From positions 31,913 through 95,912 of the forward strand of contig CAWDEY010000002.1 of the NCBI GenBank assembly GCA_963801505.1: a stretch of 64,000 nucleotides of DNA, in the 5' to 3' direction. Positions within the stretch are counted from its first letter, which is position 1; each line of letters opens with the position of its first letter. Under the pieces are notes generated by a model. It saw only the letters and a program-made list of their open reading frames with translations. It was not told the origin of the DNA and ran no database searches. The DNA is from JAOUFP01 sp963801505 (GTDB taxonomy: Bacteria > Nitrospirota > Thermodesulfovibrionia > Thermodesulfovibrionales > UBA6898). The position numbers and the translations under genes are program-made. Below are positions 45,793-54,664 of this stretch, in pieces.

Positions 45793-47091
45793 TTACGCCC
45801 CTTTCACCACATCAGCCTTTGAAAGCAGAAGGTCCATTACCTTCTCGTCCTGTATGGTATGTTTGAAATTCTCCAGAGAACCGTCCTTGGTAATAAAAAG
45901 ATTAATAACATTTTCAGGGGTCGTCTGAAAATGTCTCGCAAGGACCGCCAGCCTTGTTTTCATCTCGTCTTCAGTAACTGTTACGCCCTCTTTTTCCGCA
46001 ATCATGTCAAGCAAAATTGTGGCCTTTACATTTTTTATCGCCTGGGGCCTAAGTCTTTCTGCTATTTCAGAAACTTCCTTGTTCTCAGCGCTTTTTCCAT
46101 CCTCAGATTCGCTGATCAACTCACCTGATTTCTTTTGAGACGCCCTCTCGTTTACGACAAGGTTCTCAAGTTCCTTCTCAAGCAGAGATTCAGGGACATC
46201 CATTTCATGGGCCTCAACAAGCATATCAAGGAGTTTTGTCTTTTGCTGCTTTGCAACGCTGTCTTTTTTGGCATTCAAAATCCCTACCCTGATCTTTTCC
46301 TTAAGGGCTTCAAGTGAGTCATGGCCGAAATCCTTGGCAAACTCGTCATCGATCTCCTGGAGCTTTTTCTCCTTGACCTCTTTTATCGTTATCCTGATGC
46401 GGTCCCCTTCAGCACCTTCCTTGACCTCCCCTCCTTCAAAAGAAGGAAGTGTAATATCGACAATATCCCCTTTCTTTTTCCCTACCACCTCATCCAGTAT
46501 GCCCTGGGGAGCTACATTATTGCCCAGGTTCATTACCTGGTCTTTTGCTGAAGAAAGTTCCTTACCATTTGGATCAAACTTCACATAATCTATAACAATC
46601 AGGTCACTCTCCCTTACAGGCCTGTCAACAACTTCAAATAAAGCCCTCTCATCCTGCAGCCCCTTGAGAGTATCATCTATATCCTTGTCCTCCAGAGAGA
46701 TCTCTACATCATCAACCTTTAATCCCGTATAATTCAGTGCGCTGAGCTGTGGCCTGACCTCCACGGAAAGAGAAAAGGAGAGAGGCGCGTCTTTCTTGAA
46801 TTCCAGCGTGCCTTCAAACTTGGGAAGTGTTACCGGGACCAAATCAGCATCCTTCAGTGCCTTTGAGTAATAATCCGGAATGATTCTGTCCAATATGTCA
46901 TTTTTAATGTCATTGCCGAACCTTTTTTCGATAATGCTCTCGGGTGCATGGCCTGGTCTGAAACCCGGAATCTTTGCGCTCTGTCTGACGCTGCTCAGAG
47001 ATGCATTATATTCTTTTTGTATGACATCAGCCGGAATCTCTATCTTCAGCCGTTTTTTTGTACTGGTTATGTCCTCAACTGTTATGCTCAA
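45793..47091 (-). CDS. tig: Trigger factor
   Basis: A 432-residue ribosome-bound chaperone and prolyl isomerase. N-terminal ribosome-binding domain (IPGFRPGHAPESIIEKRFG, a variant of the GFRxGxxP signature), central FKBP-like domain (about 150-240) and helical C-terminal chaperone arms. I start at TTG 47091, with AAGGAGG five bases before it; the longer open frame begins within a family D repeat. Heads the tig-clpP-clpX group. Confidence 0.94.
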   Translation of the reverse strand: MSITVEDITSTKKRLKIEIPADVIQKEYNASLSSVRQSAKIPGFRPGHAPESIIEKRFGNDIKNDILDRIIPDYYSKALKDADLVPVTLPKFEGTLEFKKDAPLSFSLSVEVRPQLSALNYTGLKVDDVEISLEDKDIDDTLKGLQDERALFEVVDRPVRESDLIVIDYVKFDPNGKELSSAKDQVMNLGNNVAPQGILDEVVGKKKGDIVDITLPSFEGGEVKEGAEGDRIRITIKEVKEKKLQEIDDEFAKDFGHDSLEALKEKIRVGILNAKKDSVAKQQKTKLLDMLVEAHEMDVPESLLEKELENLVVNERASQKKSGELISESEDGKSAENKEVSEIAERLRPQAIKNVKATILLDMIAEKEGVTVTEDEMKTRLAVLARHFQTTPENVINLFITKDGSLENFKHTIQDEKVMDLLLSKADVVKGA

Positions 47092-47112
47092 ACGCGCCTC
47101 CTTAGTGTTTAT

Positions 47113-47232
47113 TGCAGACCCCCTCCGGCAATACCGCAGGGGACCTAAATGCAAGGAATGTTTCTTTTATCTTATTCGCTCGCTGACCCCATAGCAAGAC
47201 CACGGCGGATATCCCTCACAATATATTTAATG
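47113..47232 (+). repeat. Dispersed repeat, family D, copy 2 (diverged)
   Basis: Shares CCCTCCGGCAAT, GCAGGGGA, ATGCAAGGAATGTTTC, TTCGCTCGCTGACCCC and AAGACCACGG with the copies at 11.2 and 61.5 kb. It lies in the divergent gap between tig and polA. Confidence 0.75.
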
Positions 47233-47278
47233 TAAAATAATACCGCAACTTTAGTCAATTTTAGGTATAATTCCACCC

Positions 47279-49946
47279 ATGAACCTATATCTCATCGACG
47301 GAAATTCTTATGTTTACCGCGCATTCTACGCAATAAAAGGTCTTACAAATTCAAAGGGCTTTCCTACCAATGCCATCTACGGGTTTACAACCATGCTTTT
47401 GAAGATAATTCGGGAGAAAAAGCCTGAAGCGATTGTTGTCTGTTTCGACTCACCCGGCCTTACCGAAAGGCACAGGATATTCCAGGACTACAAGGCACAC
47501 CGGCCTGAGATGCCGTCAGAACTGGTGCAACAATTACCTGATATCAGAAAGATAATATCCGCTTTCAATATCAAAATATTCGAACTCGCCGGGTATGAAG
47601 CCGATGATATAATCGGCACCATAGCCAGAGATGCGTCTGCCAAAGGTGCGGAGGTGTTCATTGTGACCGCAGACAAAGACATGCTGCAGCTTGTGGATAA
47701 ACAGATAAAAATCTATGACCCTATGAAAGACAGGGTCCTGGACGCTGCTTACGTAAGAGCAAAATTCGGAGTGGGGCCGGAAAGGGTAACAGAGTTTATG
47801 GCGCTTACCGGTGATGCCTCGGACAATATTCCCGGAATCAAAGGGGTTGGAGAAAAGACAGCAAGAGAACTCCTTTCTTCTTTTGAGAGCCTCGGGGACC
47901 TTCTCGAACATCCAGGGGAAATAAAGAGGGAAAAACTCAGAAAAATGGTCTCTGACAACAAGGATATTGTCCTGCTGAGCCAGAAACTCGCAACGATCGA
48001 CGTGTCAGTTCCAATAGAAATTGACACTAAAGAGTTCGTGCTGAAAACACCTGACTGGCTGGCGCTTCTGCCTTTGTTCAGGGAATACGAATTCACAACC
48101 TTGATGAAGCTCCTGCCATCAATTGAAAGCGCCGAAAGAAAACATGAAGCGATCACATCCCTCGACAGACTCGAAGCAGTGTTATCAGGAATAAAAGACG
48201 AGCTCGCCATAGACACAGAGGCAACAGGCAGAAATCCCCTGACAGACAGCCTCGTCGGCATCTCTATCTGCAGTGAAAAGGAGAAGGCCTATTATATCCC
48301 TGTTGCACATTCCTCTTCCTCTGTCAGCTCAAATGAAGCGAAGATGACTGTACCTCAAATAGATTTAAGGGACACTCTCAGGGCGCTCTCTCCACTTCTG
48401 CAGGATGAGGGGACAAGCAAGATCGGCCATAATCTTAAATATGACCTCATGCTTCTGGGGCAAAATGGGGTCTCCATCTCCGGGATACTCTTCGACACCA
48501 TGATTGCGGCATATCTTCTGAATCCCAACAAGTCCAATCACAGCCTTGATGAAGTGTCCTTTGAATATCTCTCCAGGAAAAAGAAATCTTTCATGGAAGT
48601 GGTGAAAAAAAAGTCATCCTTCGCAGAGGTCTCCATAGAAGAGGCGACATCCTATGCTGCGGAAGATGCGGCGCTCTCATATGAATTGAAGGACTTGCTG
48701 TTCAGTAAACTCGAGGAAAATGGACTCGCGAATATTTATTTTGATATCGAGATGCCGCTCATCAAAGTGCTCATCGACATGGAAAGGGCAGGGATCAAGA
48801 TTGATCCTGTGCTGCTTAACAGTCTTTCCAGAGAAATGTCAGTCGAGATAGACAGCATCCAAAAACGTATTTTTTTCATTGCAGGAGAAGAGTTTAATAT
48901 AAACTCGCCAAAACAATTAAGCACAGTGCTTTTTCACAGCCTTGGACTCAGTCCGTCCAAAAAAACAAAGACAGGATTTTCAACGGGTATGGAAGTGCTG
49001 GAAGAACTCGCCGGGGTCCATGAACTCCCGAGGGAAGTGCTTAACTACAGGAGCCTGACAAAGCTCAGGTCTACCTATCTCGATACACTGCCTTCACTGA
49101 TCAACCAGCAAACAGGACGGTTGCACACCTCATTTAACCAGACTGTAACAGCAACCGGGAGATTAAGCAGCAGCGAGCCGAATCTCCAGAATATTCCGGT
49201 GCGGGGAGAGTGGGGAACACGTATCAGAGAGGCTTTCATAACAGAACCCGGCAATCTGCTGCTCTCTGCAGATTACTCCCAGGTAGAGCTGAGAATACTC
49301 GCCCATCTCAGTGCTGATAAAGGCCTTATCGATGCCTTTATCACGGGCATTGATGTCCACACGCGTACTGCCTCGGAATTATACGGCGTTTCCCTTGAAA
49401 AGGTGACACCTGAAATGCGGAGGACCGCAAAAACAGTAAATTTCGGCGTTATCTACGGCATATCAGCCTTCGGCCTTTCAGAAGCATTGAATATAGACAG
49501 ACGGGATGCGGAAAAATATATACGGCAGTATTTCGACCGGCACCCGGGAGTCAGAGAATATATAAAGAATATTCTTGCCGGAGGCAAAAGACAAAGGTCA
49601 TGTAAAAACTCTCTTCGGCAGGAAGAGACCTCTGCCTGAATTGCAGAGCCATAACAAAAACATACAGCAGCAGGGGGAGAGGCTCGCGGTCAACTCTCCG
49701 ATACAGGGCACAGCAGCAGATATAATCAAGATTGCAATGATAAATGTACAAAAAAATTTGCATAGTCAGAATTTAAATACGAGGATGATACTTCAGGTCC
49801 ACGATGAACTGCTATTTGAAGTCCCGGAACCAGAACTGAAAACCGTGCTGGAGATCGTAAGGGACAATATGGAAAAAGTTGTTATATTATCTGTTCCTAT
49901 TAAAGTTGATATTGGATACGGGAAAAACTGGGCAGAGGCCCACTAA
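47279..49946 (+). CDS. polA: DNA polymerase I, frameshifted
   Basis: Frame one (47279-49639) carries the 5'-3' exonuclease domain, the 3'-5' exonuclease with all motifs (AIDTEATG, GHNLKYDL, YAAED) and most of the polymerase (SADYSQVELRILAH, RRTAKTVNFGVIYG). The last 115 residues, including PIQGTAADIIKIAM and the catalytic VHDELLFEV, are in another frame (to 49946). Dropping one C at 49578-49579 restores the ILAEAKDKGHVKTLFGRKR junction and a protein of about 888 residues. polA is needed for repair, so one sequencing insertion is more likely than true loss. DUF4912 gene follows in the same direction. Confidence 0.9.
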
Positions 49947-49998
49947 ATAAATATTGTTTTTTTCTCGAAATCTGATAGAATTGTTTCAAAGGTGACAT

Positions 49999-51438
49999 AT
50001 GGCTATAAAAAAATCTCAGACAACATCCAAATCTTCTGCGAAAAAAAACATTACAAGCAATAAAATAAAAAAAGCAAAAAAGCCCGAAAGCAAAAAAGTT
50101 GTAAAGACACCCGGGACAAAACTGTCCAAACCGAAAACAGCAGCAAAACCTGCAGTACCGAAGTCCGGTCCTGAAATAAAGAAACCTGTTAAAATCATTG
50201 AGGTCAGAAAAACTAAAAAGGGAAACATTGCTGCAACTAAACCGGATAAGACCTCTGTTGCAACAGCGAAGGGCGGGAAAGCACTCTCAAAAGAGCCCCT
50301 AAAACCAATAAGCGTCGGCAAATCCGAAACTCCGGGGAAAAAGCCGCTCAAAAAGTCTCCGGAAAAAATTGTCACGGTAAAAACCAGGACCGCACAAGAG
50401 AAAAATGTTAAACCCGTAAACACAAAAAAAACCTCCACCCAAAAAGCCGGCAAAGTTGTTTCCGGGAAGACAGAGGGAAAGGCTGCCAAAGAAATTAAAG
50501 CCCCTGTTAAAACTGTAAGTGCGGCAATTAAAGAGAGGCCAAGCACTGCAAAGAAAGCAGAGCCAGAAGTCACAACCCAAAAAACTTTCAAGCCCGCAAG
50601 CACAATAAAACCTTCCGCCCAAAAAGCCGGCAAAGGTGTTTCGGGGAAGACAGAGGGAAAGGCTGCCAAAGAAATTAAAGCCCCGGTTAAAACTGTAAGT
50701 GCGGCAATAGAAGAGAAACAGCGCACTGCAAAGACAGTAAAAACCGGTATTCAAAAGAAGTCAGCATTAAGAAGCACTATCTCAGAGATTAAGAAACCTG
50801 TGAAACAAAAACCCGTTGTGAAAACAAAAGAAAAAACTGAGGCCCCTCTGTCAACTATGCGAAAAATGGTACAGGAAAAAGGTTCAATATCTGCGAGACC
50901 ATTGCCAGCGATTAGTAAAAAAACATCGGCCACGTATACTACCCATCCTCAGGCGAAGCCTAAACCTAAAAAAACAGCTAAATTGAAGGTTTTTTTACCT
51001 GAAGAAGAACTCCCCCCGGAAGAAACTCTGCAAGTTCCATTACGTCAATTGCCTGAAGAGTACGGAGAAAATGAGTTATTACTCATGGAAGTTGACCCTT
51101 CAATAGTTTTTGTCAGCTGGGAAATAAAACCCGATAATATCTCAGGAGAAGCAGGCAGTCTTGTTCTAAGGGTTTATGATGTCACAAGTATTAATTTTGA
51201 CGGCACCAATGCCAGCAGATTCTTCGATATTTCACTGAGAAACCGGGCCGACAGTAAATTTTTTGATATCAAGATGCAGGGAAGAGATGTAATCATGGAA
51301 ATCGGCCTATTGCATCCGGATGGCACATTTAAAGCTATAAAACAGTCCGCACGGGTCTTGATGCCGGAGTTGCAACTCTTCGACGAGCTTGACATTGCCA
51401 GACCAGCAACAAATCCTGAAACACTTATAGGCTACTGA
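49999..51438 (+). CDS. Lys/Ala/Pro-rich protein with C-terminal DUF4912
   Basis: A 479-residue protein. Residues 1-335 are low-complexity Lys/Ala/Pro/Thr, histone H1-like, with a duplicated block (SGKTEGKAAKEIKAPVKTVSA twice, about 60 residues apart). Residues 350-470 form a beta-sandwich DUF4912 domain (LLMEVDPSIVFVSWEI, then FDISLRNRADSKFFDI). The basic tail could bind nucleic acid or acidic polymer; the domain's function is not known. AAAGGTG precedes the ATG. It follows polA by 52 bases and may be cotranscribed. Confidence 0.8.
   Translation: MAIKKSQTTSKSSAKKNITSNKIKKAKKPESKKVVKTPGTKLSKPKTAAKPAVPKSGPEIKKPVKIIEVRKTKKGNIAATKPDKTSVATAKGGKALSKEPLKPISVGKSETPGKKPLKKSPEKIVTVKTRTAQEKNVKPVNTKKTSTQKAGKVVSGKTEGKAAKEIKAPVKTVSAAIKERPSTAKKAEPEVTTQKTFKPASTIKPSAQKAGKGVSGKTEGKAAKEIKAPVKTVSAAIEEKQRTAKTVKTGIQKKSALRSTISEIKKPVKQKPVVKTKEKTEAPLSTMRKMVQEKGSISARPLPAISKKTSATYTTHPQAKPKPKKTAKLKVFLPEEELPPEETLQVPLRQLPEEYGENELLLMEVDPSIVFVSWEIKPDNISGEAGSLVLRVYDVTSINFDGTNASRFFDISLRNRADSKFFDIKMQGRDVIMEIGLLHPDGTFKAIKQSARVLMPELQLFDELDIARPATNPETLIGY
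50438..50710 (+). repeat. Coding tandem duplication in the DUF4912 gene
   Basis: Two roughly 90-base blocks (50438-50530 and 50618-50710) are about 95 percent identical and lie 180 bases apart, pointing to a recent duplication of a 60-codon unit. Confidence 0.85.
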
Positions 51439-51477
51439 GCCGGGCTTCAGGCGATCTTGCTTTAAACCCATCTATTT

Positions 51478-52314
51478 TCATCTTCTTAATATACACCCCT
51501 TGCACACTATGCCGTTCTTTTCCCCCTTGCACAATCCGGAAATACCATGATGGCAGAGGGCAAAGTCATATTTCAAAGGATCTTCCGGGTCAAATCTTTT
51601 CAATGATTCCGTAATCTCCACAGCCATCTTCCAGTCCTGAGATTTCCGCTCTGTAAAACCGAGGCATCTGGAAATTCTTGCTATATGCGTATCAAGGGGT
51701 ATAATCAGCTTCTCTTTTGGTATGCCTTTCCATATCCCGAAATCAATGTCTCTGTCCCTGACCATCCACCGCAGGAACAGGTTCGCCCGCTTACAGGCGC
51801 TTCCATTTACAGGAGAGGGGAAAAGTTGCCTCAGCCCAGCTGGTCTGATATCTTTTCCATAAACCGGTGAGGTATTTATTTCAAGAAGAGACGCAATAAA
51901 GCCTGCGAGGCCTTCCCCGATAGTCAGAGAATCAGGACGGTGAAATTTCATAAATACATTTTCGAGCGAGACATGTCTGCTCAGTATCTTATGCAGAATA
52001 AATATCAGGGCCAACAGGTCCTTGTTTTCATTGAACCGGTATTTTATGCCTTCAAAATATCTTCCTTGCCTTTTCGGCCTGAACTCAAGGAGAAATTCAT
52101 AGGGGTTTGTACCCATTCCCGATAAGATTTTTTCAGTTATGGGCTTAAAGAGCTCTACCTTGCCATAGGCAAGGGAGGAAGCGATAAAAGCCGACACCTC
52201 AACGTCACCTGGATTTTTGTACCGGTGGGGAAATTCTATAGGATCATGGAGAAGCCTCTCTTTGAAATCATAATCACGGTAGAATACATCGAGGACATTT
52301 TTCAGAATTTTCAT
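51478..52314 (-). CDS. TIGR02757 family protein
   Basis: A 278-residue protein of the TIGR02757/DUF2400 family: DPIEFPHRYKNPGDVEVSAFIASSLAYG near the start and a long helical body with PLDTHIARISRCLGFTERKS, reminiscent of helix-hairpin-helix DNA glycosylases. A C-terminal cluster CHHGISGLC..CKGC could bind a metal or [4Fe-4S]. Function is unproven. I start at ATG 52314; a TTG seven codons upstream is possible, and neither has a ribosome site. Confidence 0.75.
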   Translation of the reverse strand: MKILKNVLDVFYRDYDFKERLLHDPIEFPHRYKNPGDVEVSAFIASSLAYGKVELFKPITEKILSGMGTNPYEFLLEFRPKRQGRYFEGIKYRFNENKDLLALIFILHKILSRHVSLENVFMKFHRPDSLTIGEGLAGFIASLLEINTSPVYGKDIRPAGLRQLFPSPVNGSACKRANLFLRWMVRDRDIDFGIWKGIPKEKLIIPLDTHIARISRCLGFTERKSQDWKMAVEITESLKRFDPEDPLKYDFALCHHGISGLCKGEKNGIVCKGCILRR

Positions 52315-52370
52315 AATATATTTAATGATACACAATCAAACCATTTTAAAGCAGAGAGAACAGCAAGGCA

Positions 52371-54185
52371 CTACATATTTACCTTTGTCAAAACACCATG
52401 AAGCTTTTTGGGAGGAAACTTGTAAAAGTTAATAAATGGAGGCGTGTTCCTTTTGATGAAATAAAACATCTTCCAGAAGGGGTTGTTGGTAATAATATCT
52501 TCAAGACCGTAAAAGACAGTCCTTTCTTCTATACCCGCCTCCCTTAGTATTTCTTCCACATCCACTACTTCCATATATCCCATCTGTATTTCAAATACCC
52601 TGAGACCATCTGCAAGATCAGGACGAAAGAACCCGACAATACCAAAGGGATCATCCCTCTTGATAACAGAAACGAAGATGTTGTCTTCATAGAGTATGCC
52701 GTGATAGAACATCGTCTGGGTGATATAAAAAGGTATTTCTTTCACGTCTTTCAACAAAAACAGGGCTGCCCCGCTGACTTTAGCATTTGTCGCATACACC
52801 CTTCTGAATTTATGAAGAAATTCTTCCAGAGGCATGAAATCCATCATTTTATAAAGCATCTTCTGCCCGTTGGTATAAAGTAGTATCATGCTAAAAGGAA
52901 TGGCTGCAAGTACGATAGACCAGTAGCCGCCATGGGGAATTTTATAGAAATTGGCCCCGAGGTACATAATATCTACCATAGTAACGCATATCGAAGCAAG
53001 AGAGAGGACCGGTTTCTTCTTCAGATAAAATATCCATGTCATCATTATGCCCGTGAGGGTCATCGTACCAGTGACAGCGAGTCCGTAGGCTGCTGCGAGA
53101 CGACTCGATTCCTGAAATTCCATCATGATAAACAGCACTGACACAAGCATAAACCAGTTGACTGAGCCGAGATATATCTGTGATTTTCGCTCTGTTGAAG
53201 TATAATCCACCTTGAACATCGGCATAATCCGGGTGGTAATTCCCTGATACACGATCGAAAACATTCCGCTGATCATGGCCTGTGAAGCGATGACCGTGGC
53301 CGCTATGCTCAATAGGAGAAAAGGGATATAAAGTCCCCTGGCAGAATGAAAAACCATCTCGAAAAGGACATTCTTTGCGTCAGGATGCTGAAGCAAATAA
53401 GCCCCCTGTCCAAGATAATTCAGCATCAGGGACACAAAAACAACTACCCATGCCTGCCGTATCGGCCTTCCGCCGAGATGCCCCATGTCAGCATACAAGG
53501 CCTCACCCCCTGTTGCGCAAAGGATGATCTCTCCGAGGGTGATAAATCCCTTTAATCCGTTCCCGGCAAGGAACTTCACGCCGAAATAGGGGTTCAATGC
53601 ATACAAAATCCGGGGGGCTTCAGCAATAAAGAAAACTCCTGTAACAGCAAGTGAAGTGAACCAGACTATCATAATCGGACCAAAGGCCCCGGCCACTCTC
53701 TCGGTCCCTTTGCTTTGGACTGCAAAAAGCCCTATTGCAATGAGCCCGGAAATAAAGACAATGCTTGTCTTAGATAGCCCTTCAAGTCCCGGTATTAAAA
53801 GGCTGCCTTCAACAGCACTCAGGATACTGATTGCAGGAGTAATGACGCCATCGCCGATAAGAAGAGAAACACCGATAAAGGTCAGAAGGCTGATAAAGGC
53901 AGCTGTCCTTTTCGATTTAATGCCGGCCCCAAGAATCTCCCTCAGCACAATTGTCCCGCCTTCTCCCCGTCTGCTCAGGCTCATCGCAAGCAGGCCATAC
54001 TGGACTGTAACAAGTGTGACCATCGTCCATATAATTAGAGACAGCACCCCCAGGACATTGTCATGAGATGACGCAAGAAGCAGAAACACAACCGTTACTG
54101 TATAGATCGGGCTCGTACCGATGTCCCCGAAAACGAGGCCGAGAGATTTTATTATTCCTGTTATAGGTGAGTGTTTTTCAGTCAT
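52371..54185 (-). CDS. kup: KUP-family potassium uptake protein
   Basis: A 604-residue low-affinity potassium/proton symporter. The KUP signature GLVFGDIGTSPIYTVT opens the protein, SRRGEGGTIVLREILG follows, and about twelve membrane spans are visible, then a cytoplasmic C-terminal domain of about 150 residues. Upstream lies a c-di-AMP riboswitch with its own promoter, so uptake should be turned down when c-di-AMP (and potassium) is high. No Shine-Dalgarno is evident before the ATG. Confidence 0.94.
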   Translation of the reverse strand: MTEKHSPITGIIKSLGLVFGDIGTSPIYTVTVVFLLLASSHDNVLGVLSLIIWTMVTLVTVQYGLLAMSLSRRGEGGTIVLREILGAGIKSKRTAAFISLLTFIGVSLLIGDGVITPAISILSAVEGSLLIPGLEGLSKTSIVFISGLIAIGLFAVQSKGTERVAGAFGPIMIVWFTSLAVTGVFFIAEAPRILYALNPYFGVKFLAGNGLKGFITLGEIILCATGGEALYADMGHLGGRPIRQAWVVVFVSLMLNYLGQGAYLLQHPDAKNVLFEMVFHSARGLYIPFLLLSIAATVIASQAMISGMFSIVYQGITTRIMPMFKVDYTSTERKSQIYLGSVNWFMLVSVLFIMMEFQESSRLAAAYGLAVTGTMTLTGIMMTWIFYLKKKPVLSLASICVTMVDIMYLGANFYKIPHGGYWSIVLAAIPFSMILLYTNGQKMLYKMMDFMPLEEFLHKFRRVYATNAKVSGAALFLLKDVKEIPFYITQTMFYHGILYEDNIFVSVIKRDDPFGIVGFFRPDLADGLRVFEIQMGYMEVVDVEEILREAGIEERTVFYGLEDIITNNPFWKMFYFIKRNTPPFINFYKFPPKKLHGVLTKVNM

Positions 54186-54261
54186 GATGTATTATTATTG
54201 AATCAACGGGACAGGGAGGCTATATAAAAATATCAATATGCTGTTATTTTTCAAAACAATT

Positions 54262-54384
54262 CTTCCTTTCAAAAGCTGACGAGGTTAGCTGACGGGCTTG
54301 GGCTTGAAAGTACCCTATCCTCAAAGGAATACGCCCCGAATAACGGTTCCCCCGCATCCCTGTTCCGGGATTTAGGCTGTCCTA
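54262..54384 (-). ncRNA. ydaO/yuaA-type c-di-AMP riboswitch upstream of kup
   Basis: Read on the minus strand: ATCCCGGAACAGGGATGCGG, GGGAACC, GGGGCGTATTC, GATAGGGTACTT and CCGTCAGCTAACCTCGTCAGC, then GAAAGGAAG. The GCGGGGGAACC, GGGGyGAATC-like and CGnCAGCTAACCTCGT segments, in this order, are the conserved core of the ydaO class, which senses c-di-AMP and often controls potassium transport genes including kup-type. It starts near a promoter at 54391-54420 and ends about 75 bases before the kup ATG. The expression platform is unclear: no terminator is visible; a CCTCCC stretch downstream might act on the ribosome site. Confidence 0.85.
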
Positions 54385-54390
54385 TTCAAA

Positions 54391-54420
54391 ATATTATTCC
54401 TCTGACAGTCTCTTTGTCAA
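54391..54420 (-). promoter_or_regulatory. Promoter of the riboswitch-kup transcript
   Basis: TTGACA (54415-54420), 18 bases, TAATAT (54391-54396) on the minus strand. A start about seven bases on falls just before the riboswitch core. Confidence 0.65.
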
Positions 54421-54478
54421 GCGTCGTGCTCAATTCCTTAACACACAGATTAAAACTCAAAGGATTATCTGCGCATCA

Positions 54479-54640
54479 ACCTAAAAAAGCAGAATCCACA
54501 GAGACACCGAGATCACAGAGTAAAATCAAAAAGTTACTGGCAGGATAGGTGCAACCAAATTGGTCAGTCCCCTATTTGCCTCAAACCCGCGTTTTCTCAG
54601 CGTCTCTGTGCCTCCGTGGTGAATGAACTGCCGTTTTTAG
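54479..54640 (+). repeat. Dispersed repeat, family A, copy 3
   Basis: Longest and best copy: AGAATCCACAGAGACACCGAG at the left, ACCAAATTGGTCAGTCCCC in the core, and CTCAGCGTCTCTGTGCCTCC at the right. It lies between rnr and the kup promoter. Confidence 0.85.
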
Positions 54641-54664
54641 TATCAAAAGTTTTTTACATTGTTG

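Noticed and set aside
50016..50726. 236-residue hydrophobic open frame on the minus strand opposite the DUF4912 gene
   Set aside because: It is the antisense reading of a Lys/Ala/Pro-rich coding sequence, which gives Phe/Val/Gly-rich strings. No ribosome site or family match.
5941..54640. CACAGAG-rich repeats as a CRISPR array
   Set aside because: Copies are tens of kilobases apart, of unequal length and without evenly spaced direct repeats. No array seen anywhere in the window.
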